Assembly: GCA_901472455.1 (NCBI GenBank)
Contig: LR590464.1
Location: 1,798,001 to 1,862,000 of the forward strand
DNA: 64,000 nt
Source: Leclercia adecarboxylata
GTDB lineage: Bacteria > Pseudomonadota > Gammaproteobacteria > Enterobacterales > Enterobacteriaceae
Direction: 5' to 3'
Shown: piece after piece, positions 53,548 to 64,000 of the stretch
How positions within the stretch are numbered: position 1 is the first letter of the stretch
How the letters are laid out: every line of letters begins with the position of its first letter
Position numbers and translations under genes: made by a program
The notes under the pieces: generated by a model
Told to the model about the DNA's origin: nothing
The model's input: only the letters and a program-made list of their open reading frames with translations
Databases searched by the model: none

Positions 53548-56500
53548 ATGGCAACTTTACGTGAGTTAATAATCAAAATTTCCGCTAACTCGCAATCATT
53601 CCAGACGGAAATTTCCCGCGCCTCGCGCATGGGGCAGGACTATTACCGCACCATGCAAAATGGCGGGCGGCAGGCCACAGCAGCATCGCGTGAAAGCGAA
53701 AGAGCATTATCCGATCTTACTGATGGTTTTGCATCGGCAGGAAGGGCTGCTGCCGCCGCTACGGCAGCTTTTGCGACTGGCAAACTTGTGCAGATTGCAG
53801 ATGAGTGGAATTCTGTAAATGCGCGCCTTAAGCAGGCATCTTCTTCTGCTGATGATTTTGCAGTCTCTCAGCGCCAGTTAATGGAAATCAGCCAGCGAAC
53901 CGGAACGGCATTTTCCGATAACGCAAACCTTTTTTCACGCGCAGCAGCTTCCATGCGCGAATACGGGTATAGCTCTGATGAAGTCCTGAAAATTACCGAG
54001 GCTGTTTCAACCGGCCTCAAACTTTCAGGAGCAAATACCCAGGAAGCAAGTTCTGTTATCACACAATTCAGCCAGGCGCTTGCACAGGGAGTTCTTCGCG
54101 GCGAAGAATTCAACGCCGTTAACGAAGCAGGTGATCGTGTCATCCGTGCACTTGCCGCCGGAATGGGCGTGGCCCGCAAAGACCTGAAGAGCATGGCTGA
54201 CCAGGGGCAACTTACGATCGATAAGGTTGTTCCTGCATTAATGAGCCAGTTGGGTTCATTACAGGGTGAGTTTGCCAGCATGCCGCAAACAGTTTCCGGA
54301 TCCCTGCAAAAAGTCACCAACTCCTTCATGGCATGGGTTGGAGGTATCAACCAGGCTACTGGTGCTACTGATGCGCTATCTGGTGGCCTGGACGGAGTTG
54401 CCCAGACTCTTGATTCATTTACCTCATCGGCAGTAAGTGGCGCACTGAGTGACGTTGCCGACAATATGTCTACGATAACAACAGTTGCTGGAGCGCTTGT
54501 TGGCGTTGGGCTGGCAAGATATCTCAGTGGAGTGGCAACTAGCGCCACGAGCGCAACCGGCGCGCTAATTTCTGCGGCTAAGTCAGAGGTTGCTCTTGCA
54601 GTTGCACAGGATAAGGCTGCACAGTCTGCCGTTGCAGCCTCAAGGGCAGAAGTTTATAGGGCTCAGCAAGCTGTGCAGAGATCGCGTGGCGCAGATGTTC
54701 AGGCTGCTCAGCAAGAGAAGATTGCTGCGGCAGAAGCAAAAGTCACTGCAGCCCAGGCCAGGCTGACGACCGCTTTAACCAGCGGTTCTGCCACAGAGAA
54801 AGTCAGAGCCAGAACAGCGCTTGAGCGTGCGCAGGCAGGGCTGGTGGCAGCTAAAAATGCCGATGCGCAGGCTATCGCTGAAAGACGCCTGGCTTCTGCT
54901 GAGGCCGCCAGAGACCGGAACCTTGCAAACCGTGTAACTACCCAAAGCAATCTCAATAGCGTCACATCTGTTGGCACCCGCCTTTTAAGCGGTGCCCTCG
55001 GGCTCATTGGTGGCGTGCCGGGATTAGTGATGCTTGGAGCCGGTGCCTGGTATGCGGTGTATCAAAATCAGGAGCAGGCCAGGCGTTCTGCCCAGGAATA
55101 TGCCAGTACGATAGATGAAGTCAGTAAAAAGTCGATGGCAATGACTTTGCCTGAAGCTTCAGATAATGCAGAGAGAACTCGTGCCGCTCTGAATGAACAG
55201 AACAGGCTAATCGATGAACAAAAGAGCAAGATTGAAAGCCTGAAAGAGCAGATAGCTGGTTATCAGTCAGTAATCAGTAATCCGGGCCCCACTACCAGCG
55301 GTGGTTTCATGATTAACCACCTGACATCTTTGGACACCGTGACTCGTGGGCTGGCTACAGCTACAGAGCAGTTATCTGTTGAGCAAGAAAGGCTTGCTCA
55401 GATGCAGGAAAAATCCGCTTCTATTCAGCAGGTTCTTGAGGGGCTTGAGCATCGACGGGTGGCACTCATCCGAGAAGAGGCGGCCAATCAAAACCGGGCT
55501 TATCAATCTCTCCTGCTGATGAATGGGCAGCATGACGAATTTAACCGTTTGTTGGGGCTGGGTAATCAACTCCTAATGGCCCGTCAGGGGTTGGCTAACG
55601 TTCCACTCAGACTTCCTCAGGCCGATCTCGACAAAAAGCAAACCGATGCCCTTGAAAAGAGTCGCCGGGATCTGGAGTTGTCACGCCTTAAAGGTGAGGC
55701 CAAAGAACGTTTACGGGCTGAGTTATGCGGCTGACGATCTGGGATTAACCAGTGACCCTCAATTCCAGACAGGCCGTCAGGAGTTGATTAATAACGGTCT
55801 TGCGGAATGGCGAAATAATGAGGCCAATAAACCTAAGGCGAAAGGGGGTAAAACCGAAGGTGAGAAAACAGAGGATGTGTATAAACGCCTCATCACCCAG
55901 CAGCAGGAGCAGATCGCGCTTTCCGGTCAAAACGCCGAACTCGCCAAAACCAAATATCAGGTAACCCAGGGTGAACTGGGTATACTTTCTGAAGCTCAGA
56001 AGACAGAACTTCTTCGAAATTCTGCGGCGCTTGATCATCTTAACGCTGTAGAGCGGCTTAAATCCCTGAATAAGGAACTGCTGGAGCCAGAGGAGGCGCT
56101 GCTAAAATACCACTCGTGAACGCATTAAACTGCTGCGAGAGGCTGCACCTGCGACTGAAGAATACCGCAAGACAATGGAGCGGATATCAAAAGCATCGGT
56201 TCAGGAAGCTCCGAAGTTCGGTGGTATTGATTCATCTGTCGGCGGTGCCAGCGGCGAACTTATTCGTGTGGCTGAGGCGCAAAAAGAATTGGAAAAGTGG
56301 CATGAAACTCAGCTTGAGATGCAGAAAGAGTTGCTCGACCAGAAGGAGATTAATGAGCAAACCTACGCTGACCGTGTTGCTGAAATTAACAAGACAAATG
56401 CTTCGCAATTACAGGATATACAGGCTGGATACACATCTGCCAGCCTGGCGATGTTCTCAGACCTCGCTGGCCAGTCAGCGCAACTACTGCAGAGCATCGG

Positions 56501-57032
56501 GCAGGAGGGCAGTCTTGCCTATAAGACCCTGTTTATTGCCAGCAAGGCGGCGGCAATGGCGCAGGCCGTGATCAACACCGAACTGGCAGCAACCAAGGCT
56601 ATGGCGGAAGGCGGCCTGATTATGGGGATACCGGCGGCCACAGCAATCCGCGCCGTTGGTTACGCGTCAGTGGCTTTGATAGCCGGACAGTCGCTTGCCG
56701 GTATGGCTCATGATGGTATTGACCGGGTACCGGAAACAGGGACCTGGTTGCTGCAGAAAGGGGAGCGAGTGGTAACGGCCAGCACCTCTGCCAAGCTCGA
56801 TGCGACCCTGGAGAGGGTACAACAGTCCCGGCAGGCCTCGGCTGGTGGAACCGTTCATATCCAGAATTCATTCACCGGAAAACCAGATGACGCAACGCTG
56901 GAAGCTATCGACCAGCGAAACCGTCAACTGGTGATATCGATCCGTAAGGAAATGGCGGCTCAGGTGGTAAAGCCAACTAATGAGTTTGGCAGGGCCTTAA
57001 ACGGCTTTTATGGCCGGACCAGGAAGGAGTGA
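53548..57032 (+). CDS. Tape measure protein (frameshifted)
   Basis: About 1160 residues. N-terminal tape-measure domain (MATLRELIIKISANSQSFQTEISRASRMG ... GVLRGEEFNAVNEAGDRVIRALA), long Ala-rich coiled coil with repeated AQARLTTAL-like turns, a hydrophobic segment (GLIGGVPGLVMLGAGAWYAV, around residue 490) and a C-terminal region rich in Gly/Ala helices. Breaks near 55725 and 56115. It sets tail length and enters the membrane at injection. Confidence 0.92.
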
Positions 57033-57036
57033 TCAC

Positions 57037-57505
57037 GTGCCTGACATTTTTTATCCACACGATTACCTGCCGATGCCATTGCAGGATAGTTATGGCTTCA
57101 AGCCTGTCAGCCCGCTGCAGCGCACCGAAACGACATCAGGCCGGGCCCGACAGCGCCGAAAGTATACATCAACACCAACTATCGCCACCGTTAACTGGAT
57201 TTTTTACAAAGCATAATCAGGCCCAGCTGTTTGAGGCATGGTTCCGCGATGCACTTACGGATGGCGCCGCATGGTTTTTGATGAAGCTGCAAACACCGCT
57301 GGGCTGCCAGCAAGCTTATAAATGCCGGTTCACCGACATATATGAGGGACCGACGCTGGTTTCACCAAAATACTGGCGCTACAGCGCGCAACTGGAACTA
57401 TGGGAGCGACCGCTGCTGCCACCAGGGTGGGGCAATTTCCCGGAACTGGTGGCCGGCAGCGATATTATCGATCTGGCGTTAAACAGGGAGTGGCCTGAAG
57501 CATGA
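57037..57505 (+). CDS. Minor tail protein M-like (one frameshift)
   Basis: GTG start (VPDIFYPHDYLPMPLQDSYG). A T-run at 57204 has an extra base, then LFEAWFRDALTDGAAWF continues to LNREWPEA. About 155 residues. Tail-tip component; 4-bp overlap with the next gene. Confidence 0.8.
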
Positions 57506-57990
57506 CCAGTCCAGTTCTGAACAGGCTTTATGCCAGCGGTGGTGACGAGGTCATCATCGACACACTGCAGATCATCGTTGGCGGCCAAGATTACTGGCTT
57601 ACCCGCGGCTGGGATGACATTACCGTCACGCTGGAGAATGGTGCTCAGGCAACATTCCTTGGGTCTGCCATTGATGTGGCGCTGCCGGCGCGAAATTCTG
57701 ACGGCACCCAGGATCTGAAATTCGCCATCAGCAATATCGACGGCGTGGTTTCAACGGCGATCCGCAACGCGCTTGACAGCCTCAGCGATGCCAGCATGAC
57801 TTTCCGACGGTATGTCTCGACCGACCTTTCCGCACCCGCTACGCCGCCGTTTACCCTGGCGATTAAAGAAGGGTACTGGACCGCGACGGAGGTGCAGATC
57901 ACCGCTGGCTACATGAATATTCTCGATACCGCATGGCCGCGCTATCGCTACACGCTGCCAGACTTCCCGGGCCTTCGCTACCTCCAGTAG
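57502..57990 (+). CDS. Minor tail protein L-like (DUF1833)
   Basis: 162 residues, intact: VIIDTLQIIVGGQDYWLTRGWDDITVTLENG ... DLKFAISNIDGVVSTAIRNAL, the DUF1833 family. Tail-tip assembly protein. Confidence 0.85.
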   Translation: MTSPVLNRLYASGGDEVIIDTLQIIVGGQDYWLTRGWDDITVTLENGAQATFLGSAIDVALPARNSDGTQDLKFAISNIDGVVSTAIRNALDSLSDASMTFRRYVSTDLSAPATPPFTLAIKEGYWTATEVQITAGYMNILDTAWPRYRYTLPDFPGLRYLQ

Positions 57991-57999
57991 GAAATCACC

Positions 58000-58380
58000 A
58001 TGTTCACTCATGATAAATACCGTTCAGTTAACTGGCTGAAGGGCGGACGCACTTTTCCTGCGCTCGACTGCTTTGGCATCGTCAATGAAATCAGGCGGGA
58101 CCTTGGCCTGGTGCCCTGGCCTGATTTTGCCGGAGTCACGAAAGATGATAACGGCCTCGATCGGGAGGCTCGCGGGCTAATGGCCGGCCTTACCCGGTGC
58201 GAACCGGCCCCGGGTGCGGGTATTGCCTGTTATTCCGGATCCGTAGTGACGCACGTTGCCATCGTGGTTGAGATTGACGGCCAGTTATGCGCCGCTGAGT
58301 GCAACCCCCGCACTAATGTGACCTTCCTGCCATTGGCGCGTTTTGCGCGCCGCTTTGTCCGCGTGGAGTATTACCAGTGA
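58000..58380 (+). CDS. NlpC/P60-like tail-tip protein (K-like)
   Basis: 126 residues. The catalytic Cys is in ALDCFGIVNEIRRDLG and His in VVTHVAIVVEI, with AAECNPRTNV completing the fold. Probably a peptidoglycan-cutting tail protein used during DNA entry. Overlaps the J-like gene by 4 bp. Confidence 0.82.
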   Translation: MFTHDKYRSVNWLKGGRTFPALDCFGIVNEIRRDLGLVPWPDFAGVTKDDNGLDREARGLMAGLTRCEPAPGAGIACYSGSVVTHVAIVVEIDGQLCAAECNPRTNVTFLPLARFARRFVRVEYYQ

Positions 58381-61300
58381 CGATACGAATCTACCCCTCC
58401 CGGCTGCCGGGTGAGCCGCTGGAAACGCACCATCACGAATCAATGACCCTCAGCGCCTGGTTTGAGCAGAACGTGAAGGGCTGGAGGCCGGATCAGCAGC
58501 ACCCGGTCGCGGTGGAAATCGACGGCGCTCCTGTTCCGCCAGCAGAGTGGCCACTGTGCGTTATCAAGCGTGAAACCGACGTCAGGATGTACCCTGTGCC
58601 CTACGGTACTGGCGCAGAAATCGCGATCTGGGTTGCCGTCAGCGTAGCCGTTGCCTCTGCTGCGTACAGCATCTACATGATGAGTACGATGTCTCAGCCC
58701 GGCGGCAGCGGCGCCCAGGCGGCGAGCGGCGATCAGATTGACCTTAACCCGGCCAAAGCAAACGCGGCGAAACTGGGTGACCCCATCCGGGAAATCTTCG
58801 GGAAATACCGGGTCTGGCCTGATTACGTGATGCAGCCGGTGAGCCGTTTCGTCAACGAGACCAGCATGGAAACCAGCATGTTCCTGTGCATATGCGTCGG
58901 CGACGTGGCTATCAACCAGTCTGATCTGAAGGTGGGGAATACGCCATTTTCTTCATTTGGCACTGACATTAGTTACAAAATCTATCCACCTGGCGCTGAC
59001 GTATCCGGCGATACCCGTACCGAAAACTGGTTCAACTCACCTGAGGTGGGGAACACTGGTTCCGGTACCGCCGGGCTGGATCTGGGTTCAAGCGGCCCGG
59101 AAACAGTGAGTATTATCGCGGATGCGCTGGTCGTGTCGGACAACACCATTACGCTGGTTGACGTATCGGCATCCGGCGGGGATGAGGAAATTCCTCCTTC
59201 ATGGACCGTCGGGACGGTGATCACCGTGCTGGCCCCAACTCTTATACGGTCGTGTCGTCCGGCGGCTACAGCGTGATTTATGGCGGGATAGAGGAACTTG
59301 CCCCCTATGTCGGCATGCCGTTGACGCTGAACTATAACGGCAACGATTATGACCTGGTGACCGCCAGCTATGCCCCGGGCGTTCCGGCAGTGCCGGGGGT
59401 AGGTGGCAGTGCCGCAACCATAACTGCAAGCGCCGCGCCGACCTCCTACGACTTCAGCACCGCGCCTGTGACGTTCAGCCATCAGCTGGCAGGGAACGAC
59501 TTACGCAGTATCGCTGGTTACCAACTACGTCACCATGTCGGGCCTTACTTCGTCGATCACATCGCAGCTATCCGGTTCCGGCCTGGTTGCCCGCGATATC
59601 AGTGGGCGTCTCGAAATCGGTGAGGCCAGCAGCCCTTTCGCAGGCGGATCCATCACGAACAGCCCGTTACCCGCGTCTGCGTTTGGGGATGCCCCGGTTA
59701 ATACGACAGGCGTGAAGTCAGCGGGCGGCACGGCGGAAGTCAGGGCGCACATCACGCTGGCCTACAACAGCGCCGCTGGCACGCCGTTCACCGGACTGCC
59801 GGAGGGCATTCAGCGTTTCTCTCTGGGCCTGGCCGGAAATCAGTTCCGCATAACGGCTATCGACAGCCAGACGGTCACGGTTGAGCGGATAACGGTCACC
59901 ACTGGCCCGGCAGGTGAGACCATTACGACGCCTGACCCATCCTGGCCTGGATTCACCGAGCGCACGCTACTGGATGCCACCGTGACGGGTGTCAGCGAAT
60001 GACTACGAATGGGTCGGCCCGTTCCTGGCGTGCCCGGATGGCGAAACACTGGACACCTTCGAGGTGAATATCAACTTCCAGAGCGGCCTGGTGCGTTACA
60101 CCGATAAAGGAAACAAGCGCTCCATGCCGGTACGCCTGGTGATCCAGTATCGCAAGGTGGGCACCACCGCCTGGCAGCAGCAGTCTCCGTTCTATTTCAC
60201 GAAGCACAGAAAACCAGATTGGCTTCACGCACCGCTACAACGTGCCCCCCCGGGCAGTATGAGATCCGCATGCGTCGCACCGAACCGGTCAAGGGCGGCA
60301 GCACGCGTGACCAGGTGTTCTGGCAGGCGCTGCGCTCACGGCTGAGCAAACGTCCCGTGAAGTACGAGGGCGTCACCACCATGGCGCTGACTGTGCGCAC
60401 CGGGAACCGCCTGGGCGGCCATGTCCGATCGCCGGATAAGCGTCACGCCAACCCGGCTTTACAGTGGCGGGAGGGTGGCACGGAGCATCAGCGGCGCGCT
60501 GTACCATGTGCTTGAGTCGCTGGGGTTCACCGCCAGCCAGATTGACACGGCGGCGATTAACGCGCTGGAGCAAACTTACTGGACCCCCCCGCGGAGAAAA
60601 ATTTGACTGGGCCAGCGGTGAGAGTAAGTCAGCGCTCGAGGTGCTGCAGAAAATCACCAACGCCGGGATGGGGTATTTCCTGTTGTCGGATGGGCTGGCC
60701 TCTGCCGGCAGGGAAGGGATTAAGCCCTGGGTCGGCATGATCACCCCGCAGGAAACCACCGAGGAACTGCAGACCGCGTTCAAAGCCCCGTCGCAGGACG
60801 ATTACGACGGCGTGGACGTGACCTATATCAACGGCACCACCTGGGCAGAGGAAACCGTGCAGTGTCGCATTCCTGGCAACCCCACTCCGGTGAAAGTTGA
60901 GGACTACACGCTGGACGGCGTTTCTGGATGAGGACCGCGCTTATCGCATCGGCATGCGCCGGTTGCTGGGCTACCAGCTGCAGCGCCTGCAGCACACCAC
61001 TTCAACCGAGATGGATGCGCTTTGCTACGAGTTCATGGATCGTATTATAATGTCCGACGATATTCCCGGCGGCCAGACACTGAGCTGCCTGATCACCGAT
61101 ATGACGTATGACAGCAGTAAAATCACCATGACGCTCAGTGAGGGCGCCGGACTGGTCGTTCCAGAACCCGCGCGTGATCATCCGCCATCAGGATAGCCGG
61201 GGCGTCGGAAATGGTAGTGCCGACACGCATTGACGACTTCACCATCTCAGTGCCTTACAGCGCAGCGCTGGAGCCGGAATTGTGGGCAATGAACGATGCA

Positions 61301-61471
61301 TACATTGAGCCGCCACGCCTGCTGTTCTGTTCTTCTGTGCGTATCCCGTATGACGCGCTTGTTGGTGAAATCACACCGGGAAATGACGGTATCAGCCAGG
61401 TCACGGCGATTCAGTACCACCCCGGAAAATATGCCTATGACGACGCCACGTATCCCGGCGACGTCGCTTAA
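58377..61471 (+). CDS. Tail-tip host-interaction protein J-like (frameshifted)
   Basis: About 1030 residues once seven or so indels (near 59240, 59505, 60000, 60210, 60400, 60590, 60925 and 61165) are corrected. Starts MTIRIYPSRLPGEPLETHHHES; a membrane-like stretch IAIWVAVSVAVASAAYSIYM lies near residue 85-105. Landmarks GDPIREIFGKYRVWPDYV, MPVRLVIQYRKVGT, GYQLQRLQHTTSTEMDALCYEFMDR. Forms the central tail fibre hub. Confidence 0.88.
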
Positions 61472-61491
61472 AAAAATTTCAATGTTATATG

Positions 61492-61512
61492 ATCCGCTTC
61501 GGCGGGTTTTTT
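61492..61512 (+). terminator. Terminator after J-like gene
   Basis: ATCCGC TTCG GCGGGT and a T-run, UUCG tetraloop. Confidence 0.8.
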
Positions 61513-61528
61513 ATGCCCGGAGCAAAAA

Positions 61529-63649
61529 ATGACTACATACGACACAAATAAACCACTGGGTTCAACTGGCCCGGAAGAGCTTTTTGATAATGCCCAGAAT
61601 ATGGATTTCGCACTAAACGATATTACAAAAGTAATATGGAAGGATCGGTTTGGCAGAAACAGGAAAACTCTGTGGGGGCTGGAACAGGACTTCAACACCC
61701 AGTTAATTTCCCAGCAGCAGCGGTTTGACTATTTTATTCAGAACTCAGGTTATAAATTTATTGGTGAATATACTTCCGGGCCGTTAACCATTCAGGACTA
61801 TAACCAGATTATTCGTTATGAAAATGAATTCTGGAAACTTAATGCCTCCACTACCCCCGCCGTTTACTACTACCGGGAATAACGCGGCGTCATGGGTTAA
61901 TGATTTAACTCATTTCGTAATCGTAGGCGATGCTGCATTGCGCCAGGTGCTTACATCGACGAGTGGAGCAGGAGTGATTGGAACTGAAAAGGGATCAAAT
62001 CTTGATGTTGTACTGCAGGACATCAACTCAGGCTTCTTTGCTGAGTTTGGCCCTCAATTACGCAAGCTGAATTCTGCACTGCTGGACCCACTGGTTCAGG
62101 AGTTGCAGATTACCTTTATCGGTGACTCCATCACCTGGGGCACTGGCTCTACTGGCGCAGCCGCCAGCGGAACGCGGGACGGAACACTTTCAGATCCGAG
62201 GAATAACGCCACATCGCCATCATATGTCAATCAGCTGGGGCGTTTAATTGCCGGGATTCTTGGTGCCAATACTGTTACCACCTTCTCAAACCACAGCTAC
62301 TCGCCAAGCGGTGAGTCAATCCGTGAAATGGTGACGGATAAATACGAATTCCCTTACGGGAGTGCTTATTATGTTGTGGGTTCAGGAAGCTTCACGGATG
62401 TTATCGATACAAATGCGACGGGGCCGTACCTTGGGGCCCGCAGAACAATAACCGTGTCAGCCGGGGCTTCGGCATCGCTGAGCTTCAACTTCACGGGAAG
62501 TAAGTTCAGCCTGGTATATTCTCAGCTGCCGAGCAGCGCCGATTATGAATTACTGGTTAACGGTGTATCTCAGGGCGTATTTTCTACCAGAGATGCCACC
62601 GCGGCGTTTAATACCCGTCGGTCCCACTCGTTTGGGTTCGTCACGAATGGAACGATTACAATTCGCGCTCTGCAACATTCCGGTGATACCGGTAATCAGC
62701 AGCTCCGCATAGAGGCGCTGTTGTTCCCGAAAACTGTCCGGATAAAGAACCAGGGGATTATCGGCACCACTACCGAACAGTATGCAGCCTATAATTTCCC
62801 GGCCTTTCTGAGTCGCCCTAAACCCTATCCACCACAAAATATGCCGGGATTCAGCCAGACATTTGTAGGAAACGGCGGGCATGAATACGTTGAGTCAGCG
62901 GAGCCAAATGCGATCCTGGGCATGCGCTACAAATATTCGTTCACCAATACAGGCTCATGGGAAATTACGCTAAAACCGGCGGCAACAGATGACCGCGTCG
63001 CAATTTACTTTTCCTCGACAGACAAAACCTGTGATGTGCAGGTACTGGCCGATGGCGTGGCCATTGAAACGTTCCACACATCGTCAAACGAGCAGGGGGT
63101 CCCGTTTGGTTACCAGAACAGCAAAATCGTGACGATCCCCGCTGGCACGCAAACGGTAAAACTCAAGACAGTCTTTGTGCCATACCAAAGTTCGGTTAGT
63201 TATTTGTATCTGGAAGGTCTGACAACCTTCAATAGCAGCAGTCAGACCTATCCAACAAACAATAATTTCAAGGACGGCGTTGCCCTTGATGACAAAGACA
63301 TGTTTGCCTTTTTCCAGGTGGGGGTGAACGACCGAGAATCTAATCAGGTGAAAAGCCCAACCCAGATCCGCACCCAGCTAGAAAAAATGCTGTCGCTGAT
63401 TCCGCAGGGATGTTCGCCAGTTCTTATGGCATCAAAACCCCGCAAAGGAGGCCGGTAATTATTTCATGCAGGACATGGTGCAGGCGATCCGGCAGACTGC
63501 TGAGAAAATACAACGTGGCGTTTATCGATAACTTCAACCTGTTCGATAAATACAATATGGCGTACTTCACCACCGACAGCCTGCATCCCAATGACATTGG
63601 CCACAACATGATCGCCAGGAACATCATCAAGAGCATTCGCTCCAGTTGA
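61529..63649 (+). CDS. Tail fibre/spike with SGNH (GDSL) esterase domain (two frameshifts)
   Basis: About 706 residues. N-terminal particle-binding part MTTYDTNKPLGSTGPEELFDNAQN. Esterase block I ITFIGDSITWGTGSTG near residue 190; block III FFQVGVNDRESN near residue 590; catalytic Asp/His in DSLHPNDIGHNMIARNI near the C-terminus. A beta-rich domain is inserted between blocks I and III. Indels at about 61880 and 63440. Likely deacetylates or hydrolyses a surface polysaccharide to reach the receptor. Confidence 0.87.
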
Positions 63650-63666
63650 CCCTGGGTTCGTCAGTG

Positions 63667-63688
63667 GGCGGCATTGATAGGTGCCGCC
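63667..63688. terminator. Hairpin after the tail-fibre gene
   Basis: GGCGGCA / TGCCGCC with an 8-nt loop, 17 bp past the stop. No T-run. Possible rho-dependent or processing site. Confidence 0.4.
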
Positions 63689-63716
63689 GCATTGATCTGC
63701 ATGTCCTTTAAAACTA

Positions 63717-63732
63717 CTGTATATAAAAACAG
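63717..63732 (+). promoter_or_regulatory. LexA (SOS) box at the right end
   Basis: CTGTATATAAAAACAG, flanked by TA on both sides, is a near-perfect LexA site and, as I recall, the same as the E. coli umuDC operator. It ends 17 bp before the ATG of the next gene. Confidence 0.92.
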
Positions 63733-63749
63733 TAAAAGGAGTGCAGATC

Positions 63750-63911
63750 ATGCCCCGCAGAAACGACATTAACTCAGCTTTCCAGTCGTTTTTTCAGTTC
63801 AACTTCAAAGGTTACTTAGCTAGCAAATACAGACCAATAAACCTTAAACAGCCCCCTCGACTGCATCTCCCTAAGTGTAATATAACTGAGCATCGTGGCA
63901 TCAGAACTTGA
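63750..63911 (+). CDS. SOS-controlled 53-residue unknown protein
   Basis: MPRRNDINSAFQSFFQFN..., basic, behind AAGGAG and directly under the LexA box. It is AT-rich compared with the tail genes. No homologue is recognised, and an indel could have shortened it. The remaining 90 bp to the window edge are AT-rich with no clear gene. Confidence 0.5.
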   Translation: MPRRNDINSAFQSFFQFNFKGYLASKYRPINLKQPPRLHLPKCNITEHRGIRT

Positions 63912-64000
63912 GTTGTAGAACAAGACTACGCTGATAAGAACTGGCTAGGTATTACACATTAATGTGAAAATTACTGAGAATTACAATAATGAATCTGAAA

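Overview
The window is a piece of an enterobacterial chromosome, probably Enterobacter or a close relative. The first 25.6 kb keep the Escherichia gene order: ldtC, mfd, ycfT, lolCDE, nagK, cobB, potDCBA, pepT, roxA, phoQP, purB, hflD, mnmA, nudJ, rluE, icd. Proteins are very similar to those of E. coli and Salmonella but not identical. From just after icd to the right edge lies a lambdoid prophage of the HK97-like siphophage type (25.6 to at least 64.0 kb). It is integrated in the 3' end of icd, the locus used by phage 21 and element e14. The right attachment site is not in the window.

The raw sequence carries dozens of single-base insertions and deletions, mostly in short homopolymers. They break essential genes (lolC, lolE, purB) as well as mfd, phoQ, the phage capsid gene and the tail-tip gene. 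I treat them as sequencing errors and annotate each such gene as one locus spanning its frames. Any biological claim about a broken gene here should be distrusted until the reads are checked.

Chromosomal part: a cell-envelope block (LdtC transpeptidase, YcfT acyltransferase-like membrane protein, LolCDE lipoprotein exporter), transcription-repair coupling (Mfd), amino-sugar kinase and sirtuin (NagK, CobB), the spermidine/putrescine ABC importer PotABCD, tripeptidase PepT, ribosomal oxygenase RoxA, the Mg-sensing PhoPQ system with a textbook PhoP box, adenylosuccinate lyase with HflD, the tRNA thiolase MnmA, NudJ, pseudouridine synthase RluE and isocitrate dehydrogenase.

Prophage layout. Leftward early operon (minus strand, 25.7 to 31.1 kb): integrase, excisionase, a DnaQ-fold exonuclease, a RecE N-terminal-like protein, an Rrf2-like regulator lacking Fe-S cysteines, and small genes, driven from a pL-like promoter. 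Immunity region (31.2 to 32.6 kb): a DicA-like repressor without a protease domain, a Cro/DicC-like protein and a YdaT/CII-like protein. Replication (32.6 to 34.3 kb): an initiator with DUF1376 and DnaT-like ends and a T5orf172 (GIY-YIG-like) domain between them, with a probable origin of CTACG/CGTAG repeats inside the gene, followed by a lambda P-like helicase loader. Regulation and accessory genes (34.3 to 40.3 kb): PerC-like and DUF977 regulators, an Mrr-type endonuclease, an SOS-controlled DinI-like protein, RusA resolvase, DUF968 and a DUF1133 protein that may be the late antiterminator. Next comes a late promoter/terminator switch, tRNA-Arg(UCU), a 19-cysteine Csp-type copper protein, two structured-RNA candidates and a phage 21-type lysis cassette (dual-start holin, SAR endolysin, Rz/Rz1). 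A likely Acb2 anti-CBASS sponge, HNH and zinc-knuckle proteins precede the HK97-like head genes (terS, terL, portal, ClpP-like protease, capsid) and tail genes (connectors, tube, G/T chaperones, tape measure, M, L, K, J, and a tail fibre with an SGNH esterase). An AT-rich membrane/zinc-ribbon moron sits where HK97 carries its gp15 superinfection-exclusion gene. The window ends with a strong LexA box in front of a 53-codon unknown gene.
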